Assembly (NCBI RefSeq): GCF_036324505.1
Contig: NC_086360.1
Location: 8,786,293 to 8,850,292 of the forward strand
Direction of reading: 5' to 3'
Length of the DNA stretch: 64,000 nucleotides
DNA from: Eleginops maclovinus
Taxonomy: Eukaryota; Chordata; Actinopteri; Perciformes; Eleginopidae
Below are positions 42,201 to 58,282 of the stretch, piece after piece. The position numbers and the translations under genes are program-made. The notes beneath the pieces are model-generated. The model worked only from the letters and a program-made list of their open reading frames with translations, made no database searches and was not told the DNA's origin. How positions within the stretch are numbered: the stretch's first letter is position 1; the number at the start of each line of letters is the position of its first letter.

Positions 42201-43870
42201 GCTGAGTGTCCCCTCCTTTGATCCCCGCACATCATCTTTCTTTCAAAGTAAGAGTCTGCATTTTGAGGAAAAGAAAAATACATATACATTCACTGGAAAG
42301 ATGCTGCTGTGTGGCTGATACAGACATTGCTGCAGAGAGATAGAAGGAAGGTGGTGCGAGATGTTTAAAGTTCAAGCTCATATTAAGAGAAAGTCAAATA
42401 TGCAATTGAATATCCATTTTAACTCATGGTAGCATGATGCAGAAATTCTACAACACAGTTGAGGTTTCTTGGGATGCAGCCCACCAGTGTGCACTTGACG
42501 CAACATGGTGAACTTGCTTAAACTCAAATGTGTATTTGCAGCATATAAACAGCACCCCCGCCCCTCTACTCTGTCTCGCTCACCACAGGCTGCATTGTAA
42601 CCCGGCCTCCCACCACAGACCAATGATCTCATGGAGCTCAATCGTTTCTTATGTCTGAGGTCACACTTCAGCAGATACTGGCTTTCACACGACCAATGAA
42701 AACAAAAACTCTACTGCTGTGGCTTGTTCAAGAATTTTTCATACGGTGACACCTCAGCGATCATCTCCTGATGGTCCAATATTAAACTTTGCATCAGAAG
42801 AACCCTTAATGATGAAACAGCATTCAATCAATCACATGCGATTAAACTTGTTGGCTCAACTGTTGATTACCAATGTCATCCAAATTAACTTGATGTGCAT
42901 AAAGTGCAGTTGCAGTAGATACTTCCAAATATCAAAGGATACCACTTCAGTTGGACGATACAAATACCCATATACCTTCAAGTGACTTTCAAACATTTAG
43001 GAAGAGTTTCTGATCCCTGTGTCAATAATAACCAGAACCTGCTAGAGGTCAGGAAACAAAACTAGAGTTTAAATCTGTGGCACATGACTAGACCCCAAAA
43101 CCTGTGCTGCCTCACAAGGCAGATTGGGCAAGAATTATAAAACTTCAAATAAACACTTGGCTCTGGGAAACGCTTCATATACAAGTGACTTCTACCTACT
43201 TCATCAAAAATAGATGGTGGATCCAAGCATAACCAGCTCTAGCACTTGCCATGTTTGGGGCCAGGAAATGAAAGAAAACATAGGCTAGTCTTCTTCCACA
43301 ATGATTGCTTGCTTATCTATTGTTTGCATATGTTTATAAAAGACTCACCATGAAATGGTTACATGTATGCCTAAAACTAAAACATGCTACTTCAAAAAGG
43401 CAGTGTTGATGACGGCTACATAGTAACAGGCAACAAGCGGCAGGACTTGTCGGGTAGTTTACATGTTGGTACGGTCCATAAAAAACAAACATATTCCACT
43501 AATAAAACCAGCGTTTCAGATTTAAAACAGCATATTGAGTCAAAACTCGCCACTGGAAATGATATATGGCCTAAAGTAAGCACAAATAGCAGCCTCGTAG
43601 CATTGCTGCTGCTGCTGCTGTGACACGCATGAAACCTGCTCGGTAAAAGTTTACTAACTTTTTGCAAGTAGTGGGAGATTCGTAGTGAAGCTGTTACGAA
43701 CCGCTCGTGTTTTGGGATTAATGCAATTAACCGTAACGAGTGCACAAGAGAACTACTGACATCAACAACATAACCTGCAAGAGCATGTTTTCTCTGTGAA
43801 TGAATTCCACAAGATAGGAGCCATCTTGTGACCGCATATGCTTGCAAGCTTAGTACCATCCTCACACCGC

Positions 43871-44030
<160 letters not shown>

Positions 44031-44165
44031 CATGTCAACCCACCAGCCTCTGTGGAAAAAGTTTTAAAAAGGACAGCTTGGTAAAATTGCACCCCGCGTC
44101 CCGGTAGTATTGCTCGGGATTGCTGCTCGTCATTCCCCCAGTAAAGAAACAGACTTTACACGTAC

Positions 44166-44396
44166 TTGAACGATCTCCCCCTCCGCGCTGATAGTGGCTC
44201 CTGCTTTGGAGAACCGTCCTTGCAAGCCAGTCGTGTACGTAGTATAATCTCCATTGGGACTGGACTCGAACAGAACCACTTCCACAAAGGCAGTATCCTT
44301 GGCAAAAACCGTACCAAGAGAAGCGGCAACCACGAAGATCACCAGGACCACCGAGTCGGGTACACGATCTGAGCCTCTCCGTGGTAAAATCATCAT
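44166..44396 (-). CDS. znrf3: ZNRF3 coding exon 1 (signal peptide and start of ectodomain)
   Basis: This exon encodes 77 residues. Residues 1-14 are a short basic n-region, about 15-31 (SVVLVIFVVAASLG and following) are a hydrophobic signal peptide, and the mature part begins near KDTAFVEVVLFESSPNGDYT and ends AEGEIVQ. This matches the conserved N-terminus of vertebrate ZNRF3 closely. The start is the first of two adjacent ATGs, with A at -3, and an in-frame TGA lies a short way upstream, so no longer N-terminus is possible. The donor GTACGT follows the last codon, CAA, at phase 0. The paralogue RNF43 is less similar in this segment. xbp1 lies divergently about 15.9 kb away, as in human. Confidence 0.96.
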
Positions 44397-44900
<504 letters not shown>

Positions 44901-45914
44901 CAGGGGGACTTGTTGTTTGGGAAATGGTCAAATCACGCGTTTAGGATTGATTAAAAATATTTTATATTGGGTTGATTGTGAACCAGAGGCAACATTTGTA
45001 GCTGTTGTTTCAACACCGGGTGTGAAAAGCTACCCAGTAGTCTTTTCCCACGAGTTTGACACGTTTTTGGCTGCAGTTCCACCTTAAAATAAACAATACC
45101 CTCTTCAGGACGCTTCACGATTTAACCCGGCTAATTTTTCAATCTGATTCAGTTTTGCTCACCTACAGGTCACAATATAGTTGACATTTTGACTATTTTC
45201 ATTTTAATTGAGATATATAAAGTTTTAGATTGTTTAGGAACATATATTATAACAAATATTATTACACGTTATGATATATATACATATGTTACTCAAAATA
45301 TCATATTTTCACATTATTGTCATGTATTTTTCTCTTCCAATCTGCTATTAAGTCATGAGTTTAAAATGTTCTATTGCTCATGAATTAAACGCAATCCACA
45401 TGCATATATAATGGTACACCAGTTTTTATGGATCTCCAATTAACTGTTTCTTTTGATCTTTAAAGTAGCTGCCATCCTCAAGACCAACCTGACAAGCTAA
45501 TCATAGATAATTTCAGCCATTTTAAAATGTTTAAATGTAATTTGACATAATTTCCACCTGCCAAAAGTCAATTGAGCCATAATAGGGAGCGACGCTATGA
45601 TTCATCATCCATTTATTGCCAATCATCAGTTTTATCCTGTATTCTTTAAAATATGCAGGCACATCCCACGTTTGTCTTTCAAACAAACTGTTGCTGTTTC
45701 CTATGCAGAATAAGAGAATTATTTCTCAATCAGTCTCTGTTCAGTATAAAGAGTCTATTGTGAAACTTCCATGCTGACCAGTTTCTGAGGAAGATCTTCT
45801 GCCTGGTGCCTTTTTTCAGCCTGTTGGACTGCTCATTATGTGTCATTATGTCTGTTCCTTATGTGCAAATAAGAACACTGTGTCTTTAAATGACGCTGAA
45901 AGAATACACACTCA

Positions 45915-45918
<4 letters not shown>

Positions 45919-45993
<75 letters not shown>
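45919..45993. repeat. (CA)n microsatellite, about 37 units
   Basis: This is a CA run of about 75 bp. Confidence 0.96.
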
Positions 45994-45995
<2 letters not shown>

Positions 45996-48439
45996 AATCT
46001 TTTCAATCCTACAATAGTTGATGATTTGAATCTTTGTGCAACTAAACAACTCATCAAAAGAGCTCTCGGTGCCATGCAAGTGATGATGATACTGTAAATG
46101 CATTATTCTATCTTTGATGTAAGTAACAAGACTTAAAGGTGACAGTAGGCCTATTTGTTTTCAGATTCACCTAGAAGTTGCCTTTTTGTTTGCACAAAAT
46201 AAGGCAAGAAATTGAAAAATACCTGTTTCCTTTAGTTGTATGAAAGTGGACTCTTGAAAAGGAAACACTCAAATGAAGGGTGAGCTCTGGACAGTGATAG
46301 ATGTCTAAAAAAAGCTAACACAATAAAGTCTCATCTTGCTGTCAGCTGTGTGGCAGTGAGATTATGAAAACCAACTGTGAGGACTTTTTAGGTCAAGAAT
46401 GCAGCCGCCTTTGGAAGAAAGCGTGATGGTCAACATGTGTTTGGACTAAAAAAAAGAAGAAAAAAAGTCGAGGAGGAAAACAATTCAAAGGCGAAACTTT
46501 AAAAGTTATTCAGCGCCTCCAGCACAACATAATTCACTGATCACATTGGACGTCACTTCGTGTCATGAATCCTGATTCACTCCACATGTCCCATTTCTGT
46601 CTTGTGACAATTAACGCTCTGTTTCAGTTTTTGTCAGGCAATACATAAAAGAATGATAGAACATTAAATGCACAATGCCTGCAGGCTCTGTGTTGACATT
46701 CAATTAGATGCACTTTATCAGCTTGCTAATGGGACATAAAATGCAAGAAGGCAACAAGTTAAAGGGATCCAATTACTCAGAGGGTCTATTTCCTCTTTCA
46801 TTACAAGTCTGCCCTCTTCTGGTCTAAATGAAGACGTTAATCAAAAAATCTTTAAAATCGAATGAAGCATTCAAGGGTTAAGGCAAGTTAGATGAAAGAT
46901 TGTTTTAATGGCCATCTATTCTAGACTAAAATTGACCTGGATCTCAAATAAATAGGGTAAGGGACAATTTTAACCAAAAATTATTGTAAGATAATGCCCA
47001 CATTCTTTCGCCCAGTGAAAGAGTTAGATGATCTACTAAAAAAAGCTAAGTGGAGCAGATGGAAAGGCATGGTGTCATGAGACATGACACGGCGTTGGGT
47101 GACTTATTTAAAAATTATATTTTACTAATTATTTTGAGATTATAAATTGCGTCGCACTGGCACTTTAAGATATTTTAATACCAACTATGGCCCACTTTTA
47201 CATTAATGAATTGCATGCCTTTTCAGACTTTTTTATTGATATGGAGTAGCATTGTATTTACAGGTTTTGCTTTTATTTATACAAATACCTGTTTGGTGAC
47301 AATTTTGTCCTTTGTTGAAAAAAAAAAGGAATATTTTCTTCCTACTTCCTTTTTGACAAATTGTTACTTCCTTCTCATGAGGTTTTCATTTGGCAGCAGC
47401 TGTGGATCCTCTCCTGACGCCCCACTCTCCTTCTGCAGCGGTGTGTAAACTCAACCCATGCTGAGCAGAATCAGCTGTCCACATGTTTAGGCTGAGAGAG
47501 TGCTGAGGATGAGAAGGAATTTGAGAGAGGAGAGCTGGCCATAGTTGTGTGAAGTTTTCTTTTTGTAGTTAAACTCGTAGCAGTAATAGTCATTAGCTAA
47601 TTTATGATGTTTCATTTGAAATTAAATGGCTGCATGGCTTTGTTCTGTTCTGTTTTCATCTCTTCTCGTTGAGTTAAACACTCTCCTTCTCCTCTGACAA
47701 GTTAACATTAAAAAACTATTAGTAACAGCACTTGCCTTTCAAGAGGTAATTCTTATTTAAAGGCAATTAACAAGGAGCTTGTTGATTGTGTCACTGGTAT
47801 TCGGATTGTGAGGATGCTATCAATTAATGTTGGTCAATTGGGAGATCTTGGAAATGTTAATGGTTACTTAGCGGTGGATGTATGTACTTGAAGCAGGTGC
47901 ACTTCATTTTTCAGGGAGGAAAGCTGGTCTGTAGTGTTGTAACTCTTGGTGTACATTTATCTTGTGAACACAAACAACCTAACCTATGTGGGAATGATTC
48001 AATTAAATCCTAGCCACAAATGACAGTTTGTGCACATATATAAATAAATTGTGACATTGATTTTATTACATCTCAACCTCTATGGCTATTCCCCAGCTCT
48101 CTACAGTTTCAATATATTTTAACATGAAGCTTTCACCTAATTTTACCCAACATGAACATTAATTTTAAAGTAATCTAATGTAGGTACTGGTTTTTGGATG
48201 GGGGAAAAAAAACATGCAAATAATTGTTGGACGAGTTTTGCTAAATGTTCATCCCTAGATTAAAAATGTAATACGTGCTTTCATGGTGTCTTTGTTCTGC
48301 AAACTTTTTTGTGTTGCCCTCACGTGTCTGTCCAGCTTACACCCGAGGTACTTCACTCTTTTACAGATTTCTATACATCATTATCATATAACTGTGATGA
48401 TACTTATTGCCTGTGCAACGCCCCCCCCCCCCTTTCCTG

Positions 48440-48515
48440 CCTGTCATTCTGAATAAAGATCTGTCCTTAATTGACTTGCCTGGATAAATGAATAAATATG
48501 AAATAAACACAAGAT
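48440..48515 (+). mobile_element. Possible LINE/transposon 3' tail remnant
   Basis: After a poly-C run, the sequence TTAATTGACTTGCCTGGATA followed by AATGAATAAAT and AAATAAA resembles a widespread fish repeat end (TTGACTTGCCTGGTTAAATAAA type). Only the tail is recognisable. Confidence 0.4.
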
Positions 48516-49499
48516 CACGGGTTACTAATAATACCCAATGGGAAAATATGAATGTGTTTGATCAGTCCATCAGTGCAGAACTATGCGTACCTCAGCCTCT
48601 GTGAATTGTCCCTTTGTTGGCATGGTGCTGACGTTATGTTTTAATGAAGAAAGGAGAAGATGAGAGTGGTGGTGGGGGGGGGGGGGCATTTACATTCATG
48701 GCTCCCAGAAGAGTGCATCACTGCAGCATATTATTACATAAAGCAATTAGGGGGCCCCACAGCCCCCATATTATGGGAGATGCTTTCCCTCTGATGACAC
48801 AGAACGATGATGACTATTGACTCCAGCCGGCCCGGACTATGTTGCATGTTTGCATGATGTCACTGCAAAGATCCCAGTGGGAAACTCTCATGAAAAGAAT
48901 TTGACAGAGGGGGAAAAATACCAGATCAGAGGGAGGGATGCTTGACAGTACTTTGAATATAATAATGCACATTTCATCTATGGGTTCCCAAACATATAAG
49001 GAAAAGCTGTATGAAAGAGGTATATTCAGATTATTTTAGATTATCAAGTAAAAGTTCTAATAACTCACTACATTCAATAAATCCTTAATTGAAAACCTAA
49101 CTTAAAGAGCCTCTCTCTCTCCTCTTCCCAAAAATCTGATATTCAAATGTCCCTGATGAAGTAAAAAAATAGTCAAAAATGTTTAGCTGTATCCATCCAA
49201 TGTTTCCTGTATCCAGAAAAAATACCAGACACCTAAACATTTATACTTATGTTTATGTATAATTGTATCATATATGATGATTCAGGATTACGGCTGCATC
49301 AATGTGTTGTTTGCATTCCACTGTTGTTGGTGTTAAAGGTTGTGCTAATTTGAACTTTTGAACTTTAACTTTATATAGTGCTGGTTAGTTTTATTTACTG
49401 CAATGCATCATTACCTATAAGATCAGAATTAATTTGTAGCTTTGTCAGTCTCCTATATGAACTACATATCTCTCTCAACCTGTTATGTTACTGCCACGC

Positions 49500-49800
49500 T
49501 GGAGAGCACAGAAGGGAGGACACCAAAGTAACCTCAAGTAAATATCGTAAAATCCAGAAAAGGAGCAGGGCAAGGCAAAGCCAGGCAAGCAAGCAAGGCA
49601 CACAGAGAAACACAGAACGTAAATCTACATGCAAGCCTAATCATAAGGACAAGACACAGGTGGGAAGGAAGAAAAACACAGGGGCACCAGGTGAACACAA
49701 TCAGGTAATCAAACAGGAGAGAAACACAGAGACAGGAAGTAAAAACAGACATAACACAGTGGGTTACACTTTTCAAAATGAAACAGAGAAAACCCAGACA
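49500..49800. repeat. Repeat-like purine-rich block
   Basis: The stretch is rich in ACACAGG, AATCAGGTAATC, GGAAGTAAAA and AACACAGAG motifs, as in the terminal regions of an interspersed repeat common in fish. It produces a 169-residue open frame of low complexity with no recognisable domain. The assignment is by general resemblance only. Confidence 0.35.
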
Positions 49801-51149
49801 GGTCATGAGAGTTTCTCAGAAAAACCTGTTTGTCATTTTTTCCATTTTGTGTCCAAGCATTTTCCAGCAGATCCAAGAGGCTTTTAGATGTATTATTTAA
49901 TCATTAATGGCCACAATGGTCATTGTTCATTGAATAAAATATATGCTGGCTTTCAATAAGAACATTGAGTAGTTAAGGACAAAATTAAAATATGGAAGTA
50001 AAATAATAAGTTCAGGTATGAAAAAAAACCTTGGTATTTAATATTAATCAATTGGAAGATCTGGAAAGTTTATACCCTGGTTAATATTTTAGTTGGGGTT
50101 AATGTTCATTATTGATAGTAGTTCTAAACCACAATTTAAAATCACATATAGCAATACAATTTCCCAATTTTGCTGATGTTTGCATCACTGTCACACAAAT
50201 CAAAACATAAGCCTACTCCACCAATTTCTATAATGTAGCTGACAGGCAGCCTAAACATAATGTACAAAAACAAGTGTTTCTTCTCTGTACCTTTAGCAGT
50301 ATTTTACAGAAGCAAATGTTTATGACCAAAGTTTTGACCAGACAATTCTAATTACTGTATCGATTTTACAGTGGATGGACGACAGCATCCAAGGTTTTCC
50401 AATTTTCAAAAGGCTCATAACTAAATGTTACAAGCTTTGAAGTACTAACTATTCCCTTTCCTGGTCGGACCGCCCCTCGGATCTTGCTCGAGGGTGAAAG
50501 TCGACTTTGAAGTGCAGACTAGACCAGGGGGAGGTATTTCAATAGGCCTCTAGTTTAGACGAGAGCTAAAGTTGCAGCCGTAAGGCGGGAGGGAGAAACC
50601 GAGAGAGGGAAAGGAGCGAGGAAGAGAAAGAGAGGAGTCTTTTGAAATGAGGCACCTGTACGTTTGAGGCTTGCAAGAACAGGTATGTTCCCAGGGGTTA
50701 GGGGCTTTGGAGAATTCAAAGTCATTTCAGTCAGCTCCAACGCTCATAATCTGTTCTGAGAAGTGAGGAGGATAGGGGGGATATGATGTTGATACACTCA
50801 CACAAGCGTGAACATGTTCTCAATGGACTGGATGGATGGATGGATGGAATCTGTGCTCACATTCACATGCACACACACAGCTACAAGACAAAAACAAAGA
50901 GTTATTTAGAGTAATGTTGTGAAAAAAAAATCTCATACACCTAAAGGGAGCTAAATTCTCCTGAAACACTATACAGGCAGTATTTAAGTCTTTATTCCGA
51001 ATACTGGAAACACAATATCAAAAATAAAAAGGAAGGTGAAAAAAGTTTGTGTCTCATCAATGATCAAAGAGTAAAAGAGTAAGGTTTGCATTGTGGTGAG
51101 AAAGCGGATGAGGAATCAGACTGGAAACAGGAGATAGATGATGACCCAA

Positions 51150-51367
<218 letters not shown>

Positions 51368-52332
51368 CGACAACAGCAAGAGTCTGTTTTGGTAATTACT
51401 AACCCACTTTACTATACAAGACAAGCTGTTCCTTTCTTTATGCTAACTAAGCTAAGCTATACTATGCTGAATTTTCATACCTACACAACAAACTTTTAAG
51501 AGTGGTATCAATCCTCTCCTCTAACTCTTGGCAAGAAACCAAAGATTTCAAACAATCATTCATTTTATATAATAGACTTAACAGACATAATTTAGATACT
51601 TAACTGGTTGGCAAACATTCCTTTATCAGCAAGTGTACAGAAGTGACCAATGGTGGCTTAAACTGGCAAACTAAAAGTTGATCCTCAACATACACAGCTG
51701 TAAGACACATTTTATAGTCATAGATGTATAGGAAATAATTGTCGTTACATTTTAACTCAATTACAGCTAGTTCACGCTGAAAATGCAGTAATTGCTCACC
51801 CTCCATCATCACTCTCACTAAAAGACATATATTTTCAGTCTCTTACTCACTCTCTCATCCTCATTCAAGGCCTTGTCTCCATTTCTCCTTCCTAAACACC
51901 CAATGACTCTTTCGGATGGTTCAACATATTCCCCAGAGACCCATTCTATCGCTCCTTATTACTTCTGACTGCAGGCGGAGATTGCCCCTCTAAGGAGGAA
52001 AACAAAATCCCCAGATGAAAAGCTTTTCTGCACATCACTCATACTGCTCTCAAAGAAGGGATCTTTGGTTTGCGTGAGAGGACATGCTGACATAGTGCAG
52101 GACTTTGCCACATGTGCCACCCAGTGGTTGGGTGGCAGTAGAGATGTAAAGATGGGCAATGGAGTGAAGGATGACTGGGAAACTGGTTGGGGAGAGAAAC
52201 GTGGCTCACCATGACTGAAAACAGATCGGCTTCCCTCCTGGGTCTCTTTGATGTCTGGGAGACTTATTTTGTTTTCTGCTGATTTTGTGGTAATGCCTGC
52301 ACACACACAAACGATTATACTGGAGACTCACA

Positions 52333-52443
<111 letters not shown>

Positions 52444-54542
52444 ACTCACACAAACAGCAGTGTAGGATCCACTTGAAGAAGACATCAAAGACACTTCAGT
52501 TCAAACTTAGCCCGTAGACACAAATTCAATTTCCCTTGAGAATCACATCTATGTATGAAGTACCAGCTTAAGCATTACTGCTGTATCCATATAATTAGTT
52601 CACTCGATTTTCAACTTGGACGTGAGCCAAAACTTTAAAGTAAGGCAAACCTTATTTCTATATGTTTTTAAATAGCAGCACATATGATTTAAAGTTCATT
52701 CCTGAACTTGGAAACGGCCTTCAAATGAATCGCACTACTAATTTGTTGATTCACTGGCTGTTCCGTGGCTTTTGATCAATTTAAAAGGTCTTCCTCATCG
52801 GACTGAGTTTGCTTAGTTTGGATGCAGAATTGTAGTTAGATTACTTTCTCAAATCAATGATACTGTATCGTTGAAATCAATTTTGTGCAGCACAAAACGT
52901 TATTTTTTAAACAAAAAGCTAAATCAATTAACTCAATGACAATGACAAGGTCTTAACTTAAGCCCCATATTTATTTTTTTTATAATTTATGATTCATTAC
53001 TTGTTTAATCCTGAATATTTACCAAAACCAAAACGTGATACCTAAATCTGAACTTAACTGCACCCTTTTGGAGATTTTGAGGGGCATTTATGATTTGAAC
53101 ACCCCCAATGATGCCAGTTTGAACGAGCTCTTTTGTGTACATTTACTTTCATTTTGATGCTGACACCATCTTGAATAAACTGCAGTTGTTGGCCGTTTTA
53201 AGACTCTTAGCAGCACCTTTAAAGTATAAATGACTGTTCTGTAATACTGCTGAAGCTGGTAACTGGTAAGGCTATAGAATTCAGAAGTTATCATATCGGC
53301 CCTGGTTGTTGTATAATGTTTTTTTCTGAGCCACTGAGTGTGTATTTAAGTCACCCTAATCAGCTATAAATGTGCTGTGTTAGGTGTGTTTGGTAAAGCT
53401 GTTGTATGAGTGTCACTTTATTTACTGAGATCAAATATAAATGAGCGATGGATTAAGAACATTATTGAGTCAGTTAACTAAAATATTAGAGGCATTTATA
53501 ATTTTATAAGCTAATTTAAGTACACAGCATGAGGAAGGATGAGTATATTATTAGCAAATTGGCAATATCTATCTCTGTCCAACTTTAGCAATACACTTGA
53601 TTTACTTGTTGTTTGTGTATTATTCTTTTCACCACAAGGAGGCAGAAATCAGTGAACCAATACCACTACAGGTTGGTGTTCTATAAACTAAAATACACAA
53701 TGATGCACTTTTTTTTTTTTGTCTGTGATCTGTTTGTGTCTTGGGAACACATACATGTACCTTGAGATTATATGTTATGTCATTGTGTTGTCTTATGAAT
53801 TAAAAACAAGATTTGAATTTAATGCAGATAAACCTTTTTTCTTTACATGTGGGGCAAAGGACTGAATATTTTCATTGCCAACAGCAAACTTCAATCTATT
53901 GTGCATATGCCAATGCATCTTTTAATCTTGAAAGTATATTATGTATGTATTCTTCACGTTTTGGACACCAGGGGGCAGCAGGACACATGACTGCTACATG
54001 GGCAGTTCATGCAAGACTTTAACCTTAGTGGGAGAAGTCAGTTGATATCAACAGTTATTTACACTCTTGTGTAGGAAGTGTTCCCCACACATATCTGACT
54101 TTGACACCAACAACGGTAAGAGGAAGTGACCACTCAGGAAGAATGATGCAGGTTGTGATGATTGGAAGATTAACGTGGGTTTCATCATTTTTTAGGGGCC
54201 GAACGTCTGGCCTCTTGCCTCTGTGTTGCATCAGATCAACGTTGCATCATGGTGGAGCATATCATACTGGTCAGACCAAATAATGCATGTTACTGTTAAA
54301 TACACACATATATAATCATTGGTAATGATCACCCATTTTTAGTAACAGCATGTTTAGGTATAATACTATAGATTTTGTTTTGTTTACATTTTTTAAGGCA
54401 ATTTCCATCAACACACTACATTAAGACCCCACAGTTCCTAGTGAGCCCAACTGCAGCAACAGGTCATTGCAAGGCCCCTGCACAATCTTGTCTTCCTGTA
54501 CTGTATGTGAACATTACAGTGTGGTCACAGACAAACAATGTG

Positions 54543-54569
54543 GTTGTTGTTGTTGTTGTTGTTGTTGTT
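54543..54569. repeat. (GTT)9 microsatellite
   Basis: This is a trinucleotide GTT run of about nine units. Confidence 0.93.
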
Positions 54570-56378
54570 AGTCTATCAGTACAGTGAGAGCTGAATAAAT
54601 GTGGCTCAGGAAACAAAAAGAGCGCTATGTCAGCTCTCTGTTCTAACAAAGCCCGGCTCATCTGGGCAAACAAAGTGCTTACAGAGACCCTGAGACAATT
54701 ACAGAGAGGAGAGACAACAAGCTCTGTTCCACTGGTTGCATTTAGGTCAATCTATACTGAAAGAGGTATTTGGCTTGAATGTTTAATTTCCCAGAAATTG
54801 CATTTGGTGAAGAAACAGTATGATGGATGGATTAATTAAACTGTTCTGATGCATCAAAGACAAATGGGATTTCTTTAATCCACTTGCAGAGACATTTTTG
54901 TGCTACATAAACCGTTGGTGTCTCTGTCGCCTGTTTTACTGGCAAAAAATGCAAATATAAATTAGTGGTTTCCTTATCTGTAGATTAGACGGGCACTTTT
55001 GCTCATGCACTCACACACAATCAGAAAAAAACGCTAACTGGTCAGGAGATATCAAAGAGCTGAATGACTTTCGGCAGCATGCAACTTCACAGCAACGAAA
55101 TGTAAAGGGGAAACGTTAAATTCGAAGTAACAGGGTTTAAACGACGACTTGACCTATGAGCGTCTGGAGAAACTGACTCATATTTCAAGAATAATTGAAG
55201 CGGGTAAGGGAAAAACAAGAGAACTCTATGTGGAGAAATTAGCAATTAAGAACAACCAAAAGCTGATAAAAAGGTCACAGAGCAAGATATAATGGAAGGT
55301 GTGAGAATGCTCAAGGCCGAACAAACACCCCAGTGGATCATGGGTAGGGAACAAGATGTGCAAATGGGAGGAGGGGTAAAGGCAAACACGGCAACACACA
55401 ACCCCCTGCAGCTGGATGCTGTCCCAGGGTGGGACCCCACTCACCCCCATCCAACCCAGCTTTGCCATATAATACCACCACTAACACCAGTACCCGCCCA
55501 GTGAGCACACACAGGCGTCACTGTTTACCCTGCATGCCATGCCTTCACTGTGGAAACATTTCCCCAAAAACAAATAAATAAATAAAGCCATGGTAGGTTG
55601 GCAGCAGCCTCCAAAAAACATGCATATATTTAGTTCTTAATTGCAACATGAATACTGAAGACAAGAAATGGTGCAGTGTATTTTATTCTTCTAATCAAGG
55701 TCATACTCATGAAAGAATGCCAAGGAGCGATGTGCAGGATATGTAGATGATGTTACTGAGATTAGCCAACATCTATATCTTTACTTTGACTGCAGACTTG
55801 TCAAAAATTATTCATTGATTTTAGGTTTACCAATCTGTCCAAAAGTAACTTTAATTAACATAAAACATGCAAATAAATAACATTTAATTCTAGGTTTTAT
55901 AAGCTGCTTTACGTTACTGTTGAATATCAGCTGTTCTGTTGTGATAAGATTTATTAAACCACATCAAGGGTCATTATTAGAATATGCTCACATTATGCTG
56001 TTCATTAAACTTTTCATAAATTGTGAATCTCATCAAAAACATGAACTGGCTTGAAACCTAAATGTAATAATTGTATTACATTTAATCAAACCAGACTTGT
56101 CCGAGATGATGTGACACAATGTACTATAACAGGATAGTTAGCCCTCAGTTACCACCTCAGTTTCAAAACCACTGGGTGCAGTTTTAATCTGGAAGGCCCG
56201 GTTAACACTTACATCACCACTATGTCACCATCTTTAAGAAATAAATGTGTTTGAAATGCCTGCGATGTTTTAAAAATATATATATGCTTTTGGGATTGGT
56301 CCATTTTATAATGTGGTTTTCAAGAATCTACCCACCTTAATCACAGGCTGACTTTGAGCTCAAGGGAGGATCCCCATT

Positions 56379-56521
<143 letters not shown>

Positions 56522-58282
56522 CATTTGAGGTGTCAAGAAACACTGTGAACTGAAGGACATGATTTGCATTTTAAATGTAGGTAATTTGCAGAACAAAAGC
56601 AGTAAGGGAACCTTTTCAGTTTGATTGATGACAGATACCCACTGGCTATGTACAGTTTGTACTAAAACTTAACACAATGAAAGGAAAAATTCCTCTGGCT
56701 GTTTTACGGAAAGATTTTTATTCTCATGAGTTTGTACACCTCTATCCCACATGTTATTTGAATAACTAAAATGCTTCACATTTGTGCGGTCATTTACTGA
56801 TGATAAATGTGACACTTAACTCACACATTAAATGTCATGGTAAAAGGGTAGTGTGACTATCTTGGCCTGTTTGCTCTTGAGTGACATAAAGAAACTTAAA
56901 ATAGGAAATAAAACTAGGAAATATTAAGCCACACCTAAACCCTTTTTGCTTTTATGCTTGTGGCACGTTAGTAAAAACTTTTATTCATGTGGCCGAGGGA
57001 ATTGTACCTATTTGGTGAAGTGCTCTAAATTAAGGACATCCTGTATTTAAATCCGGTTTCTTTCTTTAGTACAAGTTACACTATGACACACACAGCATCA
57101 TAAACGGATGCTTTCACTTTCACAGATGTTGATTCTGTAGTGACAGTAAAATGTCTGTAAACAGGCCAGAGTTTGCTCTAGCTCCTGTCGTTACTACCAC
57201 TGAGGTGAGAGACGACTGGGGCAAAGGACTAAAAGCTGTCAACGATATTGGTAGCTAGATAGCAGAAATGTAAATTCCTGTTTAAAGACAAATAGGAGAT
57301 TCAGGAAGAAAGGCATACTTGTGAACTTGCTTGATGTGTTTTTAACAGTTTTCTAACTGAGGCCTGTTTACTAAGATGGGATACCTTTGTCTGATCGTTG
57401 AAAGACTGCTTGTCAACAGAATGCCACCTGCAGAGTTACTGTGATGGCATTGATTGCTGCACAAAGGCTTATAGTGCCATAAATAATGCTCTTATCATAT
57501 TTATACATATCTTTCACCACAAGGCTTTCCATCTAGTGAACTGAACAATTCACCTATTGTTCAATGGTGAGAAACAGTGCGGTCGCTGTCACCACATCCA
57601 TTTGTTTTTGTTGTGAAGTAAAGAACTACAAACTAAACTCTTGTGTGATGGATTAACCTTTATAGGACACACAAACCACAGTTTCATAACCATCCTTTAT
57701 AGACCTATTTGACAGCAAGTCAATATTATTGAAATGAATATGCTTGGAATGAAACTTTTAGAAATCAGTATTTGTTTTGATCACATGTAACAAATTAAAA
57801 CGGAACATTTTTCCAAACACGTGCTCAAATAAATCGTAAAAACGTCTCAAGGGTCCTTATTGTACACAATTCTAGTGCTAATAATAATGTTGAATTCTAC
57901 AGTATTCAAATAGGGTTAAAACCTCTGTGGAGAGATGATTTGGCAGACAACACAGTTGATACACATTGTATTACTCCAATATCTATCCGGGAAATATAAA
58001 ATAAGAACTTAAAGGAAAACCATCAGAGTGGTAAAGCTTTATGAGTCAATTAGACTTTTTCAAAGAAAAGAATGAGGAATCTAGAATGTATAACACAAAG
58101 AGCAGAGTGCATGAAATGTCTCAAAGGGGCCAACTAAAAGCATCTTAGAACATAAAAACTGTGGTTTAAACCAAACTAAACTGTAAAAAAAACTGTTATT
58201 CTAAAGTGGCATTTACTTAGGTCTACAACCTCAAAAAACCATTTATATTTAAAACAGACTTTAAGTAGGATAGGGAATAGAA

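Noticed and set aside
49378..49887. 169-residue open frame on the plus strand
   Set aside because: Its charged low-complexity part comes from a repeat-like purine-rich block, and no domain or splice structure was seen.
53860..53935. Possible LINE tail (TTTTCATTGCCAACAG, then TGTGCATATGCC)
   Set aside because: Only two short blocks resemble the L2-type tail at 27500-27660, and there is no terminal repeat. Too weak to call.
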